Notes under the pieces: model-generated | The model's database searches: none | What the model was told of the DNA's origin: nothing | What the model saw: only the letters and a program-made list of their open reading frames with translations | NCBI RefSeq assembly: GCF_001682855.1 | Contig: NZ_MAQW01000012.1 | Span: 1,181,135-1,245,134 of the forward strand | Source: Bacillus sp. FJAT-27264 | GTDB lineage: Bacteria > Bacillota > Bacilli > Paenibacillales > Paenibacillaceae | Direction of reading: 5' to 3' | Length of the DNA: 64,000 bases | Shown: positions 25,731-34,292 of the stretch, piece after piece | Layout of the letters: each line of letters begins with the position of its first letter | Position numbering within the stretch: position 1 is the first letter of the stretch | Position numbers and translations under genes: made by a program

Positions 25731-26639
25731 TCACCGATACCGATTCAACAGATTCTGTGCCCGTCGTTTTACTTCTTCAATGAGATGATCAGGCGCAAGT
25801 ACCTCTACCTTATCCCCGAATCCTAAAATAAGCTGCACGATGTATTCCAAATTCGTATAGGGATAATTAATTTTGAGGCGATTGTCCCCCATCTTTTCAT
25901 ACGAACCATCACCCGTCAGATCAATCAATTGGTATTCAAGGGCAGCGTCGAACAATAACACTGCATGCTTCATTTCTTGAAAATGAGCAGCGAATTGAAG
26001 ACTCTCTTTCTCGATATCCCTCGGCTTATAAGTCTGGTCCGTTCCCTGCAAATCTACCATTCGCGTTAACCGGAACATCCTAAAGCCACCACGAAGCTCG
26101 CAATAGCCATATACGTACCAGGATGACCAGCGGAAAATAACATAATACGGTTCCAGCCGGCTCTGAGATTGTCCTTGATCTGAATAATATTGAAAGGTTA
26201 CATAGGTTTCATTCTTCAATGCCTCTCGAATAAGACTGATTTTCTGGGGAATGCTTGTCCGATGAAAGGTAGTCAGATCAATTAAAAACCGGTTGTTAAG
26301 GGTCAATAAGCTTTCGTGCTTGGATGCCAATTTTTCAAGAACGGCATTGCTATGTTGCTGATTCAACGACACGCTCTCAAAGCTCTTTAAGCCGATTATG
26401 ATATGATCCAGTTCGTCAACCGTCAGCATATTTTCTTTAAGCCTAAAGCCTTCCGCCAAACCGACACCACCATCGCCGCCTTGATAAGTCACTACCGGAA
26501 GACCGGCCATGCCGATGGCCTCCATGTCTCTATAAATGGTTCGTACCGAAACCTCAAAATGATCCGCCAATACTCTAGCTTTCGTCTGCCCGTGATTAAG
26601 CAGATACGTTACAATCCCAAGTAATCGATCTGTTTTCAA
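25731..26639 (-). CDS. YafY-type transcriptional regulator, HTH plus WYL domain
   Basis: The 302-residue product has an HTH_11 N-terminus (RLLGIVTYLLNHGQTKARVL, recognition helix VSVRTIYRDMEAI), the GGDGGVGLAEGF turn and a WYL domain (RLEPYYVIFRWSSWYVYGYC). Start is TTG at 26639 with AGGAAAGAG in front. It belongs to the same family as the regulator at 1682. It stands upstream of the leftward NTF2/esterase pair, which it probably controls. Confidence 0.88.
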   Translation of the reverse strand: MKTDRLLGIVTYLLNHGQTKARVLADHFEVSVRTIYRDMEAIGMAGLPVVTYQGGDGGVGLAEGFRLKENMLTVDELDHIIIGLKSFESVSLNQQHSNAVLEKLASKHESLLTLNNRFLIDLTTFHRTSIPQKISLIREALKNETYVTFQYYSDQGQSQSRLEPYYVIFRWSSWYVYGYCELRGGFRMFRLTRMVDLQGTDQTYKPRDIEKESLQFAAHFQEMKHAVLLFDAALEYQLIDLTGDGSYEKMGDNRLKINYPYTNLEYIVQLILGFGDKVEVLAPDHLIEEVKRRAQNLLNRYR

Positions 26640-26733
26640 TTTTAATCAGCTCTTTCCTAGAGACTTAGGCAGCTCTACATCAATTTTCCGGTAATTATAA
26701 AACTTCGTTGCTACATAAAACAGAATAACAAAG

Positions 26734-26767
26734 TGAATATGCCATCTGTTTGTCATATTCATTTTTT
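26734..26767 (+). terminator. Hairpin past the CMD gene
   Basis: TGAATATG pairs with CATATTCA around a 12-base loop. Six T follow on the plus strand, though the nearest complete gene ending here (CMD, 26789) runs leftward; on that strand the tail is weaker. It may serve the leftward operon in both senses. Confidence 0.5.
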
Positions 26768-26788
26768 AGCGTGGGATACTCTCCATAT

Positions 26789-27109
26789 TCACTCGAATAC
26801 TTCCTTCGCAATCTGTAGCGCCGCAGCGGCCCGCGGCCAGCCTGCATAAAAGGCAAGATGGGTTATCGCTTCGACTAGCTCACCTTCTGTGAGACCATTC
26901 TCCCGGGCTAGCCGGAGATGATAAGGCAACTGCTCCGATTGTCCTCCGGCAATCAAGGCAGCGACGGTGATCAGACTGCGCTCACGAAGCGACAGCTCTG
27001 TTCTTCTCCATACATCCCCGAAGAGGACATCCTCAGAATATTGGACAAAGGCGGGAGCGATCTCGCCAAAAGAGTCCCGCGCAGTCGATTTTATAAGGGG
27101 ATGCTTCAT
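26789..27109 (-). CDS. Carboxymuconolactone decarboxylase-family protein
   Basis: The 106-residue protein has the CMD core SLRERSLITVAALIAGGQSEQLPYHLRLARENGLTEGELVEAITHLAFYAGWPRAAAAL split across a helix pair. The alkylhydroperoxidase CxxC is absent, so it belongs to the decarboxylase-like branch. ATG at 27109 overlaps the tautomerase stop by four bases (ATGA) and has AAGGAGG upstream. A longer frame starts inside the preceding gene and is rejected. Confidence 0.85.
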   Translation of the reverse strand: MKHPLIKSTARDSFGEIAPAFVQYSEDVLFGDVWRRTELSLRERSLITVAALIAGGQSEQLPYHLRLARENGLTEGELVEAITHLAFYAGWPRAAAALQIAKEVFE

Positions 27110-27525
27110 GCCAAGCCGCCCTCCTTCCGATTCTCCTGGGTTTGGATCATCTGTGCAATACCGTTGCCAAACGTCCAATCCTCGAACTCTGTTTCAACTA
27201 AGATTGCAAAGACATCATCTTGTCTAATATTCACTTTGCTCGCCAAATTTTCAGCCAAGCTTTTATAAAAACCCGTCTTCTGCGCAGTGCTTCTGCCCGA
27301 CTTCAAAGTCACCTGAATATACAACAGCCGATCGCTCCGCTCGACATTCAGGTAATTGCGGTTGTAGTAAAATTCATAAGGCTTATGGGCATGATAGACT
27401 TGAAAAAAGTCATCTTCCGGCACATTAAAATGTTCCACCAGACCCTCCATGATCACTTCGCTAATCAAAGGCAACTCCTCAGGCTTGTACTGACCTTCCT
27501 GGTAGCTTACACGAATAAATGGCAT
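27106..27525 (-). CDS. Tautomerase-family protein
   Basis: The 139-residue product begins after Met with the catalytic proline (MPFIRVSYQEG), as in 4-oxalocrotonate tautomerase-like enzymes, and has two repeats of the beta-alpha-beta unit (LPLISEVIMEGLVEHFNVPE and KTGFYKSLAENLASKVNIRQ). This double-length form matches the MSAD/cis-CaaD-like or YrdN branch. AAGGAG precedes the ATG. It forms an operon with the CMD gene, suggesting breakdown of an aromatic or unsaturated acid intermediate; the substrate is not known. Confidence 0.87.
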   Translation of the reverse strand: MPFIRVSYQEGQYKPEELPLISEVIMEGLVEHFNVPEDDFFQVYHAHKPYEFYYNRNYLNVERSDRLLYIQVTLKSGRSTAQKTGFYKSLAENLASKVNIRQDDVFAILVETEFEDWTFGNGIAQMIQTQENRKEGGLA

Positions 27526-27634
27526 ATATTTTCGCTCCTTTTATGGGATGTCTCCATTGTACGCCTGCTATCTTCATCTATATAATTGAATAAACTGATA
27601 TTCTTGTTCTAAAATATAGATGGAGGTGCGAGCC

Positions 27635-28507
27635 ATGGATCTAAGAGAACTCACTGCGTTTCACACTATTATTCAAGAGGGAACGTTCGCCAAAGCAGCG
27701 GTAAAATTGAACTACGCACAATCCACCATTACGAATCAGATTCAGCGGCTGGAGAAGGAACTCGGTATACAGCTCTTTAAACGAGGATGGGAAGCAGAGT
27801 TAACGGATGCCGGGGGCATATTTGCTTCAGAGGTAGACAAGCTGATCCAGCACTGGAATTATGCAGCGGAGCAGGCCAGAGCCTTGCAAAAAGACGAAAT
27901 TGGAACCCTGACCATCGGTGGACTGGAATCATTAGCTGGTCATGTGCTGCCTGTCGCGCTGCGCCAATTCAGGGAGCATAAGCCCCGGATCGCGTGCAAC
28001 ATCATCATTGGGAACACCGATTTCCTGTCACAAGCGCTACTGCATAAGGAACTGGACTTTGCCATTTGCGGCGAGCCAGCAGACTTATCCTCTTTTCACT
28101 TTGAACCGCTGTATGAAGAAAAAATGTCCTTTATCGTTCCTGCCAACCACCCTGTGGCTAAAAAAGCGGATCTATCCTTTGCAGACCTGCTGGACTATCC
28201 TCTAATTGTTGGTGGACACACCTGTTTATATTCTTTGCGATTATCTAGAGAGTTATCCCGTTTCGACAAGGCACCATTTCTAAATACCGTGGGCCAAATA
28301 TCTGCCATTCCAGGTTTCGTGCGGGAGTTGGACGTTGTTGGTGTGGTTCTGGAGTCAACGAACTTGCCGGAGGGATTAGTTAAATTAGAGGTGGATATGA
28401 ATGATTCTACGATTCCGATTGGCCTACTGCAGCTCCGAAAAGAGGAGTATCTTCCAGCTTCGAGATCGCTAATGATGGGTTTGATAAGGGAGCAGGTACG
28501 ACGGTAA
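27635..28507 (+). CDS. LysR-family transcriptional regulator
   Basis: The product (290 residues) has the N-terminal winged HTH (LRELTAFHTIIQEGTFAKAA, then LNYAQSTITNQIQRLEKELG) and a type 2 periplasmic-binding-like effector domain (residues about 90-290, with ELDFAICGEPADLSSF). GGAGG is eight bases before the ATG at 27635, so the earlier ATG at 27620 is rejected. It is divergent from the tautomerase-CMD pair, its probable target. Confidence 0.88.
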   Translation: MDLRELTAFHTIIQEGTFAKAAVKLNYAQSTITNQIQRLEKELGIQLFKRGWEAELTDAGGIFASEVDKLIQHWNYAAEQARALQKDEIGTLTIGGLESLAGHVLPVALRQFREHKPRIACNIIIGNTDFLSQALLHKELDFAICGEPADLSSFHFEPLYEEKMSFIVPANHPVAKKADLSFADLLDYPLIVGGHTCLYSLRLSRELSRFDKAPFLNTVGQISAIPGFVRELDVVGVVLESTNLPEGLVKLEVDMNDSTIPIGLLQLRKEEYLPASRSLMMGLIREQVRR

Positions 28508-28579
28508 ATCGCAAAGATACAGTCTCAAAAGCTCTAATATGCTACAATCTTTCTATACTCTTCAATGGAAGGTGATTAT

Positions 28580-29329
28580 ATGGAAGGCACAGTGAATATA
28601 TTAGGTGTCCCTTTCTCCAAACTAACTCTTGATGAAACTACACAACAATTAGCTAGACATATCCAAAAGGAACAGCCCCATCTGTATCATCTAATTACAG
28701 CCAACCCGGAAATTACAATAACCCATCAAACAGATACTGTACTTCAAACCATCGTAAGAGAGGCTGATTTAATTACTCCGGATGGAATTGGCATTGTGAT
28801 TGCGTCCAAAAGAAAAGGGCAGCCTATTTCTGAAAGAGTGACCGGTTATGATCTGCTCCTTCGGCTCTTGGAACAAGGGAACGCATTGGGTTGGAGCTTC
28901 TTTTTTCTGGGGACGGACGAGGAGACCAACCGTAAAGCTGTTGAAGAAATCAACAGGCGTTACCCAAATGTTAAAATTGCGGGGCGGCATAATGGCTTTT
29001 TCAACAGTGAAGAAGAAGCTGGCATCCTTGAGAACATACAGCACACCAACCCGGATATACTTATTGTTGCGATGGGGGCACCTTACTCCGACAAATGGAT
29101 TTATAAGCACAAGCAAGAACTGAATCAAGTTAAGGTGGTTTTTGGCGTTGGGGGAAGTCTGGACGTCATTGCCGGAAAAGTAAATCCTACCCCGAGAATC
29201 TGGAAGACTCTCAATCTGGAGTGGCTACATAGATTACTGACTGTCCCCGTTGTAAAAGGTCAAAAATCACGCTGGCGCAGACAATCCGCCCTCCCAAAAT
29301 TTGTGTACCGGGCCATCATCAAAGGCTAA
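28580..29329 (+). CDS. WecG/TagA/CpsF-family glycosyltransferase
   Basis: The 249-residue product has the family pattern: VNILGVPFSKLTLDETTQQL, ITANPEITITHQTD (catalytic Thr region), LITPDGIGIVIASK (catalytic Asp), RVTGYDLLLRL, FFLGTDEETNRKA and PDILIVAMGAPYSDKWIYKH. It would transfer ManNAc or a similar sugar onto a lipid-linked GlcNAc, as TagA does in wall teichoic acid linkage. It stands alone here, without tag or tua genes. AAGGTGA before the ATG at 28580 decides the start. Confidence 0.88.
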   Translation: MEGTVNILGVPFSKLTLDETTQQLARHIQKEQPHLYHLITANPEITITHQTDTVLQTIVREADLITPDGIGIVIASKRKGQPISERVTGYDLLLRLLEQGNALGWSFFFLGTDEETNRKAVEEINRRYPNVKIAGRHNGFFNSEEEAGILENIQHTNPDILIVAMGAPYSDKWIYKHKQELNQVKVVFGVGGSLDVIAGKVNPTPRIWKTLNLEWLHRLLTVPVVKGQKSRWRRQSALPKFVYRAIIKG

Positions 29330-29353
29330 TATCCCATATCCAACAGCACAAAA

Positions 29354-29371
29354 AGAGGGGTCTCCCCCTCT
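29354..29371. terminator. Bidirectional terminator between tagA-like and DUF4261 genes
   Basis: AGAGGGG pairs with CCCCTCT. A rightward T tail is weak (TATTCC), but on the minus strand the stem ends in TTTTTG, serving the convergent DUF4261 operon. Confidence 0.65.
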
Positions 29372-29397
29372 ATTCCATGAACTATCTTATGTTTAAT

Positions 29398-30303
29398 CTA
29401 CTCCGCATGCCCCTGTCTTCCAGCATAATAAGGCTCGCCCGGATCTATATCCAGTACAACCCGATGCGGCGCGGCCAGTGCGTACTGGTGCTCACAGCGC
29501 CAGCGCATCTCTTCGGTGAAACCAATCGTCTCCCCATCATCAATAATGTCTCCCTGATCGAACAGATAATAAGCGATATCCGTTAACTGTCCAGCTACTT
29601 CACCTGGCTCGAGATCATAGAAATGACACTGCACATCAGGTATTCCGAGCGCGGCAAGTCCCAACGAATCCATCAGACCTTCCCGCCGTCCGCTTCCGGT
29701 GCCCTCCACATTGTAGAAACGTATATTCATCGCCCCATACAGAATCGCACCCTGTTCCACCGCAGCTAGATAGGCCCCGGGTTCCACCAGCTTATCGCTC
29801 TCCCGAAAATAGATGGCCTCGCAAGGTGCCGTTTCCTGGATGGCCCTGAGCGTCCCAGTTAACAGCTGCAATCTGGCTTTTGGCTCCAATCCGGAGCTCA
29901 TCAAGTCTGTCAGCATCAACGAGTAGTCACAGCCCTCCAGCGCCTGCGCCGCTTCCGGCCAATGCCAAGCTTGCTGAATAGCGGTCGCATAATGATCAGC
30001 CGAACGGTGGTCCACTTCCATCAGACTGGTCTGGGCGGGAATCGCCCCATCTGTGTATTGAACCAGATAATTCAAATGGAAAAAGTGTAGCATTTCCTTC
30101 TCTTCAGCTTCATTAGCCTCCCATACGGCAAGCTTGGGATCTTTTTTCTCCCCAGTTGCCGGCTGTTCGACTTGACCCGTGTAGGTCTCCATTTTCGCAT
30201 ATAGCAGATCTCTGTCCAGCTTCGGCTTCTTGCTGTATTTCAGTTCAATGCCGTAAACTCTTGCGAAGCCAAAGTCCTTTTGCTCATCTATAACATCAGT
30301 CAT
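29398..30303 (-). CDS. DUF4261-domain protein
   Basis: The 301-residue soluble product resembles DUF4261 proteins: HFFHLNYLVQYTDG, then DHYATAIQQAWHWPEA, SLMLTDLMSSGLEPKARL, then ETAPCEAIYFRESDKLVEP and NIRFYNVEG with a C-terminal DLEPGEVAGQLTDIAYYLFDQG block. The function is not known. It follows the YwqG-like gene by 21 bases and has GGAGG before its ATG, so the two are one operon. These families often occur beside polymorphic-toxin or immunity-like genes, but nothing of that kind is next to it here. Confidence 0.75.
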   Translation of the reverse strand: MTDVIDEQKDFGFARVYGIELKYSKKPKLDRDLLYAKMETYTGQVEQPATGEKKDPKLAVWEANEAEEKEMLHFFHLNYLVQYTDGAIPAQTSLMEVDHRSADHYATAIQQAWHWPEAAQALEGCDYSLMLTDLMSSGLEPKARLQLLTGTLRAIQETAPCEAIYFRESDKLVEPGAYLAAVEQGAILYGAMNIRFYNVEGTGSGRREGLMDSLGLAALGIPDVQCHFYDLEPGEVAGQLTDIAYYLFDQGDIIDDGETIGFTEEMRWRCEHQYALAAPHRVVLDIDPGEPYYAGRQGHAE

Positions 30304-30324
30304 AATTCAATGGTCCTCCTGCCG

Positions 30325-31212
30325 TTAACTAGAATAAAGCGAACAATATGTACGCTCAAAATTCCCTGCCAATAAATCCTCCTTGCGGATAAAAAAGTGC
30401 AATAACCCGGCATCCCACCAGCAAAAACCCACATCGTTATCCGATTCCAGTTCAAGTAGCATAAGCGTATCCTGAATTTCTTGCATCGCTGCTGCCTCAT
30501 CTCCGTCAAAATGATCAGTGATCTGGGCCAGCGCATCTTTTTTACTATAGTTGTATTCCTCACCGGTCAGCAGCATCAACGCCGCTTCATATTCCGCATC
30601 ATCATGCTGGCCAATCGGATAACCGAACATCCGCACTACTTCGCTGCTATGACGGTCGCTGAGCGCATAACTGAAATCCTCATACTCCTCATAATCCACC
30701 GTCTCGTTCTCAACTTGGTCGCTATCGACATAAGCGTAATTCGGTGCTTCAAGCGAGGCTTTGATTTCAAGCTGATAGCCGTTGAACTCTTCTTCCAGCA
30801 CCGTCGTTTCGGGAGCTACACGCCGCTCTGCACCAGCAAGCTGATCTTCCCGCACAAAAAGCACACGATGCTCAATATTGTACGCCGGCTCATCCAAGCC
30901 TACGAAGAAATAAAGCATCCCTTCTCCCGGGAGCAATGACGACTCGTCATATCGGGCGCATTCTTTGAGGTTTAGTTGTGTTAAAAAAGTCATCGGCACT
31001 CCATCTGTCGTTAAAGGCCACTCTATATGAGGTAAGAGATCCGGATCTCCCCCGATTCTGGACACGCCTGGCGTGGTATAATCTTCAGCAACAGCCTTAG
31101 TGCAGCTAATGGTTTGTCTCGTATTTTGCAACAAATAGGGCGCGGCATGTGTCAACTGATGTTCCAATATCAAGCTTTCCAGCCGTTTGCGATTCGCTTC
31201 ATTCAGGTTCAA
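30325..31212 (-). CDS. YwqG-like (DUF1963) protein
   Basis: The 295-residue product shows the YwqG pattern: RIGGDPDLLPHIEWPL, MTFLTQLNLKECA, LPGEGMLYFFVGLDEP, GYPIGQHDDAEYEA, and near the end LLELESDNDVGFCWWDAGLLHFFI. This is the standard DUF1963 order, whose role is unknown. The start is TTG at 31212: GAGGAGG is six bases before it, whereas the longer frame begins with a TTG that overlaps the ribosome site itself. First gene of the pair with DUF4261. Confidence 0.85.
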   Translation of the reverse strand: MNLNEANRKRLESLILEHQLTHAAPYLLQNTRQTISCTKAVAEDYTTPGVSRIGGDPDLLPHIEWPLTTDGVPMTFLTQLNLKECARYDESSLLPGEGMLYFFVGLDEPAYNIEHRVLFVREDQLAGAERRVAPETTVLEEEFNGYQLEIKASLEAPNYAYVDSDQVENETVDYEEYEDFSYALSDRHSSEVVRMFGYPIGQHDDAEYEAALMLLTGEEYNYSKKDALAQITDHFDGDEAAAMQEIQDTLMLLELESDNDVGFCWWDAGLLHFFIRKEDLLAGNFERTYCSLYSS

Positions 31213-31501
31213 AGTAGTCCTCCTCAAGTCATAGGCATAAATCTATTCTATCTGATCCTGGAAGTGCCTTCTATAATGCTATGTGCCCAGGTACCTTGGA
31301 GCTATACAGGGAGAGCACTACTATTTTCACAGGTTCGAATTTGATGCATCAAGGATCGCTGAATTCATGTTTAGAACCCAAAACTTCAACACGAACGTAT
31401 TTTTGATACATAATGCCCTGCTTAATTTTTCAACATTTAATGATTGCTCCTCTTTAGGATAAGTCTATGTTAAATTCTAATGTTGATATTTGACCATAAG
31501 A

Positions 31502-31525
31502 AAACCGCCTTGGTGAAAAGGCGGT
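31502..31525 (-). terminator. Isolated terminator-like hairpin
   Basis: AACCGCCT pairs with AGGCGGTT; on the minus strand it is followed by TTCTTAT. No annotated gene ends here, which suggests a non-coding transcript from the 31.6-31.9 kb region. Confidence 0.5.
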
Positions 31526-31619
31526 TCATTGAGCGATTGTTTCCCGTTACTTCAATAGTCTTTTTAATTTCACTTAGTCCTGATAGGTTTGTTAATTCTA
31601 AATACTTTATAACAACTCT

Positions 31620-31900
31620 TTAACCTAATCCTTCATGCGGCTTACAAGGATAAGCGTAACGAAGGAATGAAAGGGCATTGACCCGTCGAGAAATGGGAGT
31701 GAAAGCCTCCGGAGGTTACGTGGAGTAGCGTGCAGCAGAGCAACAAAAAAGGAGCGAAAGCTCGCCCCTTCTGTTCCCGCGTCGGTTACCAATTTGACGG
31801 CTCTCGTACCATTCAATCCGGGTTACAATTCATCCTCTGGTGAAATCCTGCGAAGAAGCGAGCATTCGTGAGAAAACTGCATCGTACCGAGGGAGGATTA
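31620..31900. other. Structured-looking GC-rich element, possible non-coding RNA or repeat
   Basis: Amid AT-rich DNA this 280-base stretch has closely packed hairpins with GNRA-like loops: GGAG-TGAAAG-CCTCC near 31696-31711, GGAGC-GAAA-GCTC near 31751-31763, and the palindrome CTCCGGAG near 31708. A 63-codon leftward frame crosses it but has no ribosome site and a composition unlike real proteins. The terminator-like hairpin at 31502 would suit a leftward transcript. I cannot assign it to a known RNA family. Confidence 0.35.
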
Positions 31901-31955
31901 ATTTAGCAAAGGAATAGTCAGCGTAGAGTATACGGGCACGCCACAAATCATTAAC

Positions 31956-32369
31956 TCATATTTCTAAAAGTCCCTTTTTCCATTCCGCCTCTAATTGGTG
32001 GCCAAACTGTTTAACTTCATTATCAATAACAGTTAATGAGAAGTCTTGTTGAGATCCAGAAAATCGAAGGCTATATGTTTTTTCTCCCTTAAGTTTAGTC
32101 CATTCTAATCGGTAGAAATGATTTTCAAAAGAAGTATACATGTTATTTAGCATAGTATTGTTTAACATTTCAAGCGGGAAATTTGATGTTACTTCAATAT
32201 AATTTTTAATCGTTAGATTTGTCCATCCAAAATCCAACTCATAGATATTGTTGTTCTGCCTGAAATACTTGAAATTAAGCTGACATCCTTCATATTCACC
32301 TGGAATGCATTTTAAAAATGAGAACTCAACATAAGTGCCATTGTTTTCTTTATCTCGCAGTATAGCCAC
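31956..32369 (-). CDS. Hypothetical protein, 137 residues
   Basis: The product is soluble and beta-rich, without motifs I recognise. It has aromatic-rich stretches such as LNFKYFRQNNNIYELDFGW and HFYRLEWTKLKGEKTYSLRF, reminiscent of small immunity-like or surface-ligand proteins, but no family can be named. GTG at 32369 is chosen: AAGGAG stands nine bases before it and the frame reads VAILRDKENN. It is more AT-rich than its neighbours and stands alone. Confidence 0.6.
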   Translation of the reverse strand: MAILRDKENNGTYVEFSFLKCIPGEYEGCQLNFKYFRQNNNIYELDFGWTNLTIKNYIEVTSNFPLEMLNNTMLNNMYTSFENHFYRLEWTKLKGEKTYSLRFSGSQQDFSLTVIDNEVKQFGHQLEAEWKKGLLEI

Positions 32370-32677
32370 ATTCTATAGCTCCTTTAAATAAAAAGTTACT
32401 TTATAAGCTCAACTAAAGAGTAACTCGTAGGCAAAAGCAACGGAGTAAAGTTTGAAACTTTAGGAGTTAATACGTTTTCAATCCGGGAGTCCAAGCATTC
32501 CTCGCAGTTGCACACTCCGCCAGTATTGTACATCAAAAGTTTAACTTACATTGCTACAAGGACAATGGCTTTGTCAGAATTATTCAGATAGGTTAGCATT
32601 ACACTCTCCTTATATAACAATTGCTGGCACATCGAGATTCGAAAATCTTGACATACCAGCAATCAGGATACAAGCTA
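32370..32677. other. 308-bp spacer between orphan gene and tyrS
   Basis: Contains the tyrS terminator at 32621-32662 and a small AAAGTTTGAAACTTT inverted repeat near 32448. No gene seen. Confidence 0.4.
32621..32662 (-). terminator. Terminator of tyrS
   Basis: TTGCTGG/CCAGCAA outer stem and AGATT/AATCT inner stem form a long hairpin 16 bases past the tyrS stop; the leftward tail is TTGTTATAT. Confidence 0.6.
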
Positions 32678-33958
32678 CTAAGACAATTTCACCAAGCTGT
32701 AGTTCTTCTTACCCTTACGGATGATGATAAACCGGCCACCAATCGCTTGATCTGCGGTCACCTCAAACGCTACATCAGTTACGCGCTCGCCATTCAGCGA
32801 GATCGCACCCTTCGTAATGTCTTCGCGCGCTTGACGTTTGGACGGCTCAATACCGAGATCCACAAGCCAATCGACAATGTTCTTCGACTCTTGTGTCGCT
32901 TCGAACGTCGGCATCTCCTTGAAGCCCTGCTCGATCTCATCGGCCGTTAGTGATTTAATGTCCCCGCTGAACAGCGCCGCTGTAATGCGTTTTGCTTGCT
33001 CCAGCAATTCTTCGCTATGAACGAATCTCGTCATTTCCTCTGCCAGCGCTTTTTGTGCTTCACGTTTATGCGGCTCGGTCTGTACTTTTTCAGCCAATCC
33101 GTCAATTTGCTCTTTCGTGAGGAAGGTGAAGTATTTCAGGTATTTCACGACATCGCGGTCGTCAGTGTTAGCCCAGAATTGGTAGAATTCGAAAGGTGTT
33201 GTTTTGTTCGGATCAAGCCAGATCGCACCACCGGCGGATTTGCCGAACTTGGTGCCATCTGATTTCAGCATCAGCGGAATCGTCAGACCGAACGCTTTAG
33301 ATTCAGAACCTTCTTTTCTACGGATCAGATCCAGACCGCTAGTAATGTTGCCCCACTGGTCGGAACCGCCGATTTGCAGCTGTACATCCTCATTCTGGAA
33401 CAGGTGCAGGTAATCCAGCGATTGCAGAATCTGGTAAGAGAACTCTGTAAAAGAGATCCCGCTCTCCAGACGGCTCGCCACAACATCCTTCGCCAGCATC
33501 GAGTTGATGCTGAAGTTTTTACCGTAATCGCGCAGGAATTCAATAACATTGATCTTATGGGTCCAATCGTAGTTGTTCACCATACGCATCTGATTGTCGC
33601 CTTCGGTGATGAACAGCTTCTTCAATTGAGCCGCCAGTGCATTCACGTTGTCCTGAATTTGCTCCAGCGTCTGCAGGGAACGCTCGCTTTGCCGGCCGCT
33701 TGGATCACCAATCGTTCCTGTGGCTCCGCCAATCAGAATCACCGGACGGTGTCCAGCCAGCTGAAAACGTTTGAGCACCATGAACGGAATCAAGTGACCA
33801 ATATGCATACTGTCACCCGTTGGGTCTACCCCGCAGTACAGCGAGACTGCTTTTTGATTCGTCAGCTCCCGAAGTCCCTCGGCATCCGTCTGTTGATTGA
33901 TGGCGTCGCGCCATTCCAATTCGTCAATAATATTCAAATCATTCCACTCCTCAGTCAT
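32678..33958 (-). CDS. tyrS: Tyrosyl-tRNA synthetase
   Basis: The 426-residue class I synthetase has the Rossmann core with YCGVDPTGDSMHIGHLIPF (HIGH at residues 52-55), the tyrosine pocket QSLDYLHLFQNEDVQLQIGGSDQW, the KMSKS-equivalent KFGKSAGG near 237, and a C-terminal S4 RNA-binding domain (PSKRQAREDITKGAISLNGERV). It charges tRNA-Tyr in the cytosol. It is preceded by a T-box leader, so its expression responds to uncharged tRNA-Tyr. Length and motifs are normal. Confidence 0.95.
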   Translation of the reverse strand: MTEEWNDLNIIDELEWRDAINQQTDAEGLRELTNQKAVSLYCGVDPTGDSMHIGHLIPFMVLKRFQLAGHRPVILIGGATGTIGDPSGRQSERSLQTLEQIQDNVNALAAQLKKLFITEGDNQMRMVNNYDWTHKINVIEFLRDYGKNFSINSMLAKDVVASRLESGISFTEFSYQILQSLDYLHLFQNEDVQLQIGGSDQWGNITSGLDLIRRKEGSESKAFGLTIPLMLKSDGTKFGKSAGGAIWLDPNKTTPFEFYQFWANTDDRDVVKYLKYFTFLTKEQIDGLAEKVQTEPHKREAQKALAEEMTRFVHSEELLEQAKRITAALFSGDIKSLTADEIEQGFKEMPTFEATQESKNIVDWLVDLGIEPSKRQAREDITKGAISLNGERVTDVAFEVTADQAIGGRFIIIRKGKKNYSLVKLS

Positions 33959-33998
33959 AGTTATCTAGTATCCAAACATGATTCCACGAAAAAAAAAA

Positions 33999-34240
33999 TC
34001 GCCCCTTGTCTATTGTAGACATAGGGACGATTCAATAACCGTGTTACCACCCAGCTTGCAGCGATGGATGCCTGTGCTAACGCACACCAATGCTGCCACT
34101 CTTAGCGAAGTATCGATCGCCATTCCGCTCGGCATTACCCGAGATACTCCAGAGTGTAATTCGACAGGCTTAGTGTGTACCGGGTTCCATCACCCCCGGC
34201 TTTCTGTGACAGGGACTAAGCTGCTACTGGGCTCTTTCAA
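33999..34240 (-). promoter_or_regulatory. Tyrosine T-box leader of tyrS
   Basis: The leftward leader contains the invariant T-box block (AAGCTGGGTGGTAACACGG at 34039-34057, minus strand) and a terminator: TCGTCCCTATGTC / GACAAGGGGCGA followed by nine T at 33990-33998. The upstream stem I region has GGTGATGGAACC-like loops and a specifier candidate TAC at 34156-34158 within AATTACACTC, matching tyrosine. Uncharged tRNA-Tyr is expected to favour the antiterminator. The 5' limit is approximate. Confidence 0.9.
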
Positions 34241-34292
34241 CGTATATCGTATATTAGAATACAGACAGTATATGTGAATTCTGACATCGATG

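Larger units (their letters stand above)
31213..31955. other. 743-bp gene-free spacer
   Basis: The part next to the YwqG gene is AT-rich and holds a hairpin at 31502-31525. The part from about 31620 to 31900 is richer in GC and has several short hairpins (separate entry). No coding frame here has a convincing ribosome site. Confidence 0.45.

Noticed and set aside
31625..31816. A 63-codon minus-strand frame in the structured spacer
   Set aside because: No ribosome site, low-complexity hydrophobic and Arg/Ser-rich composition, and it crosses several hairpins; more likely a by-product of a non-coding element.
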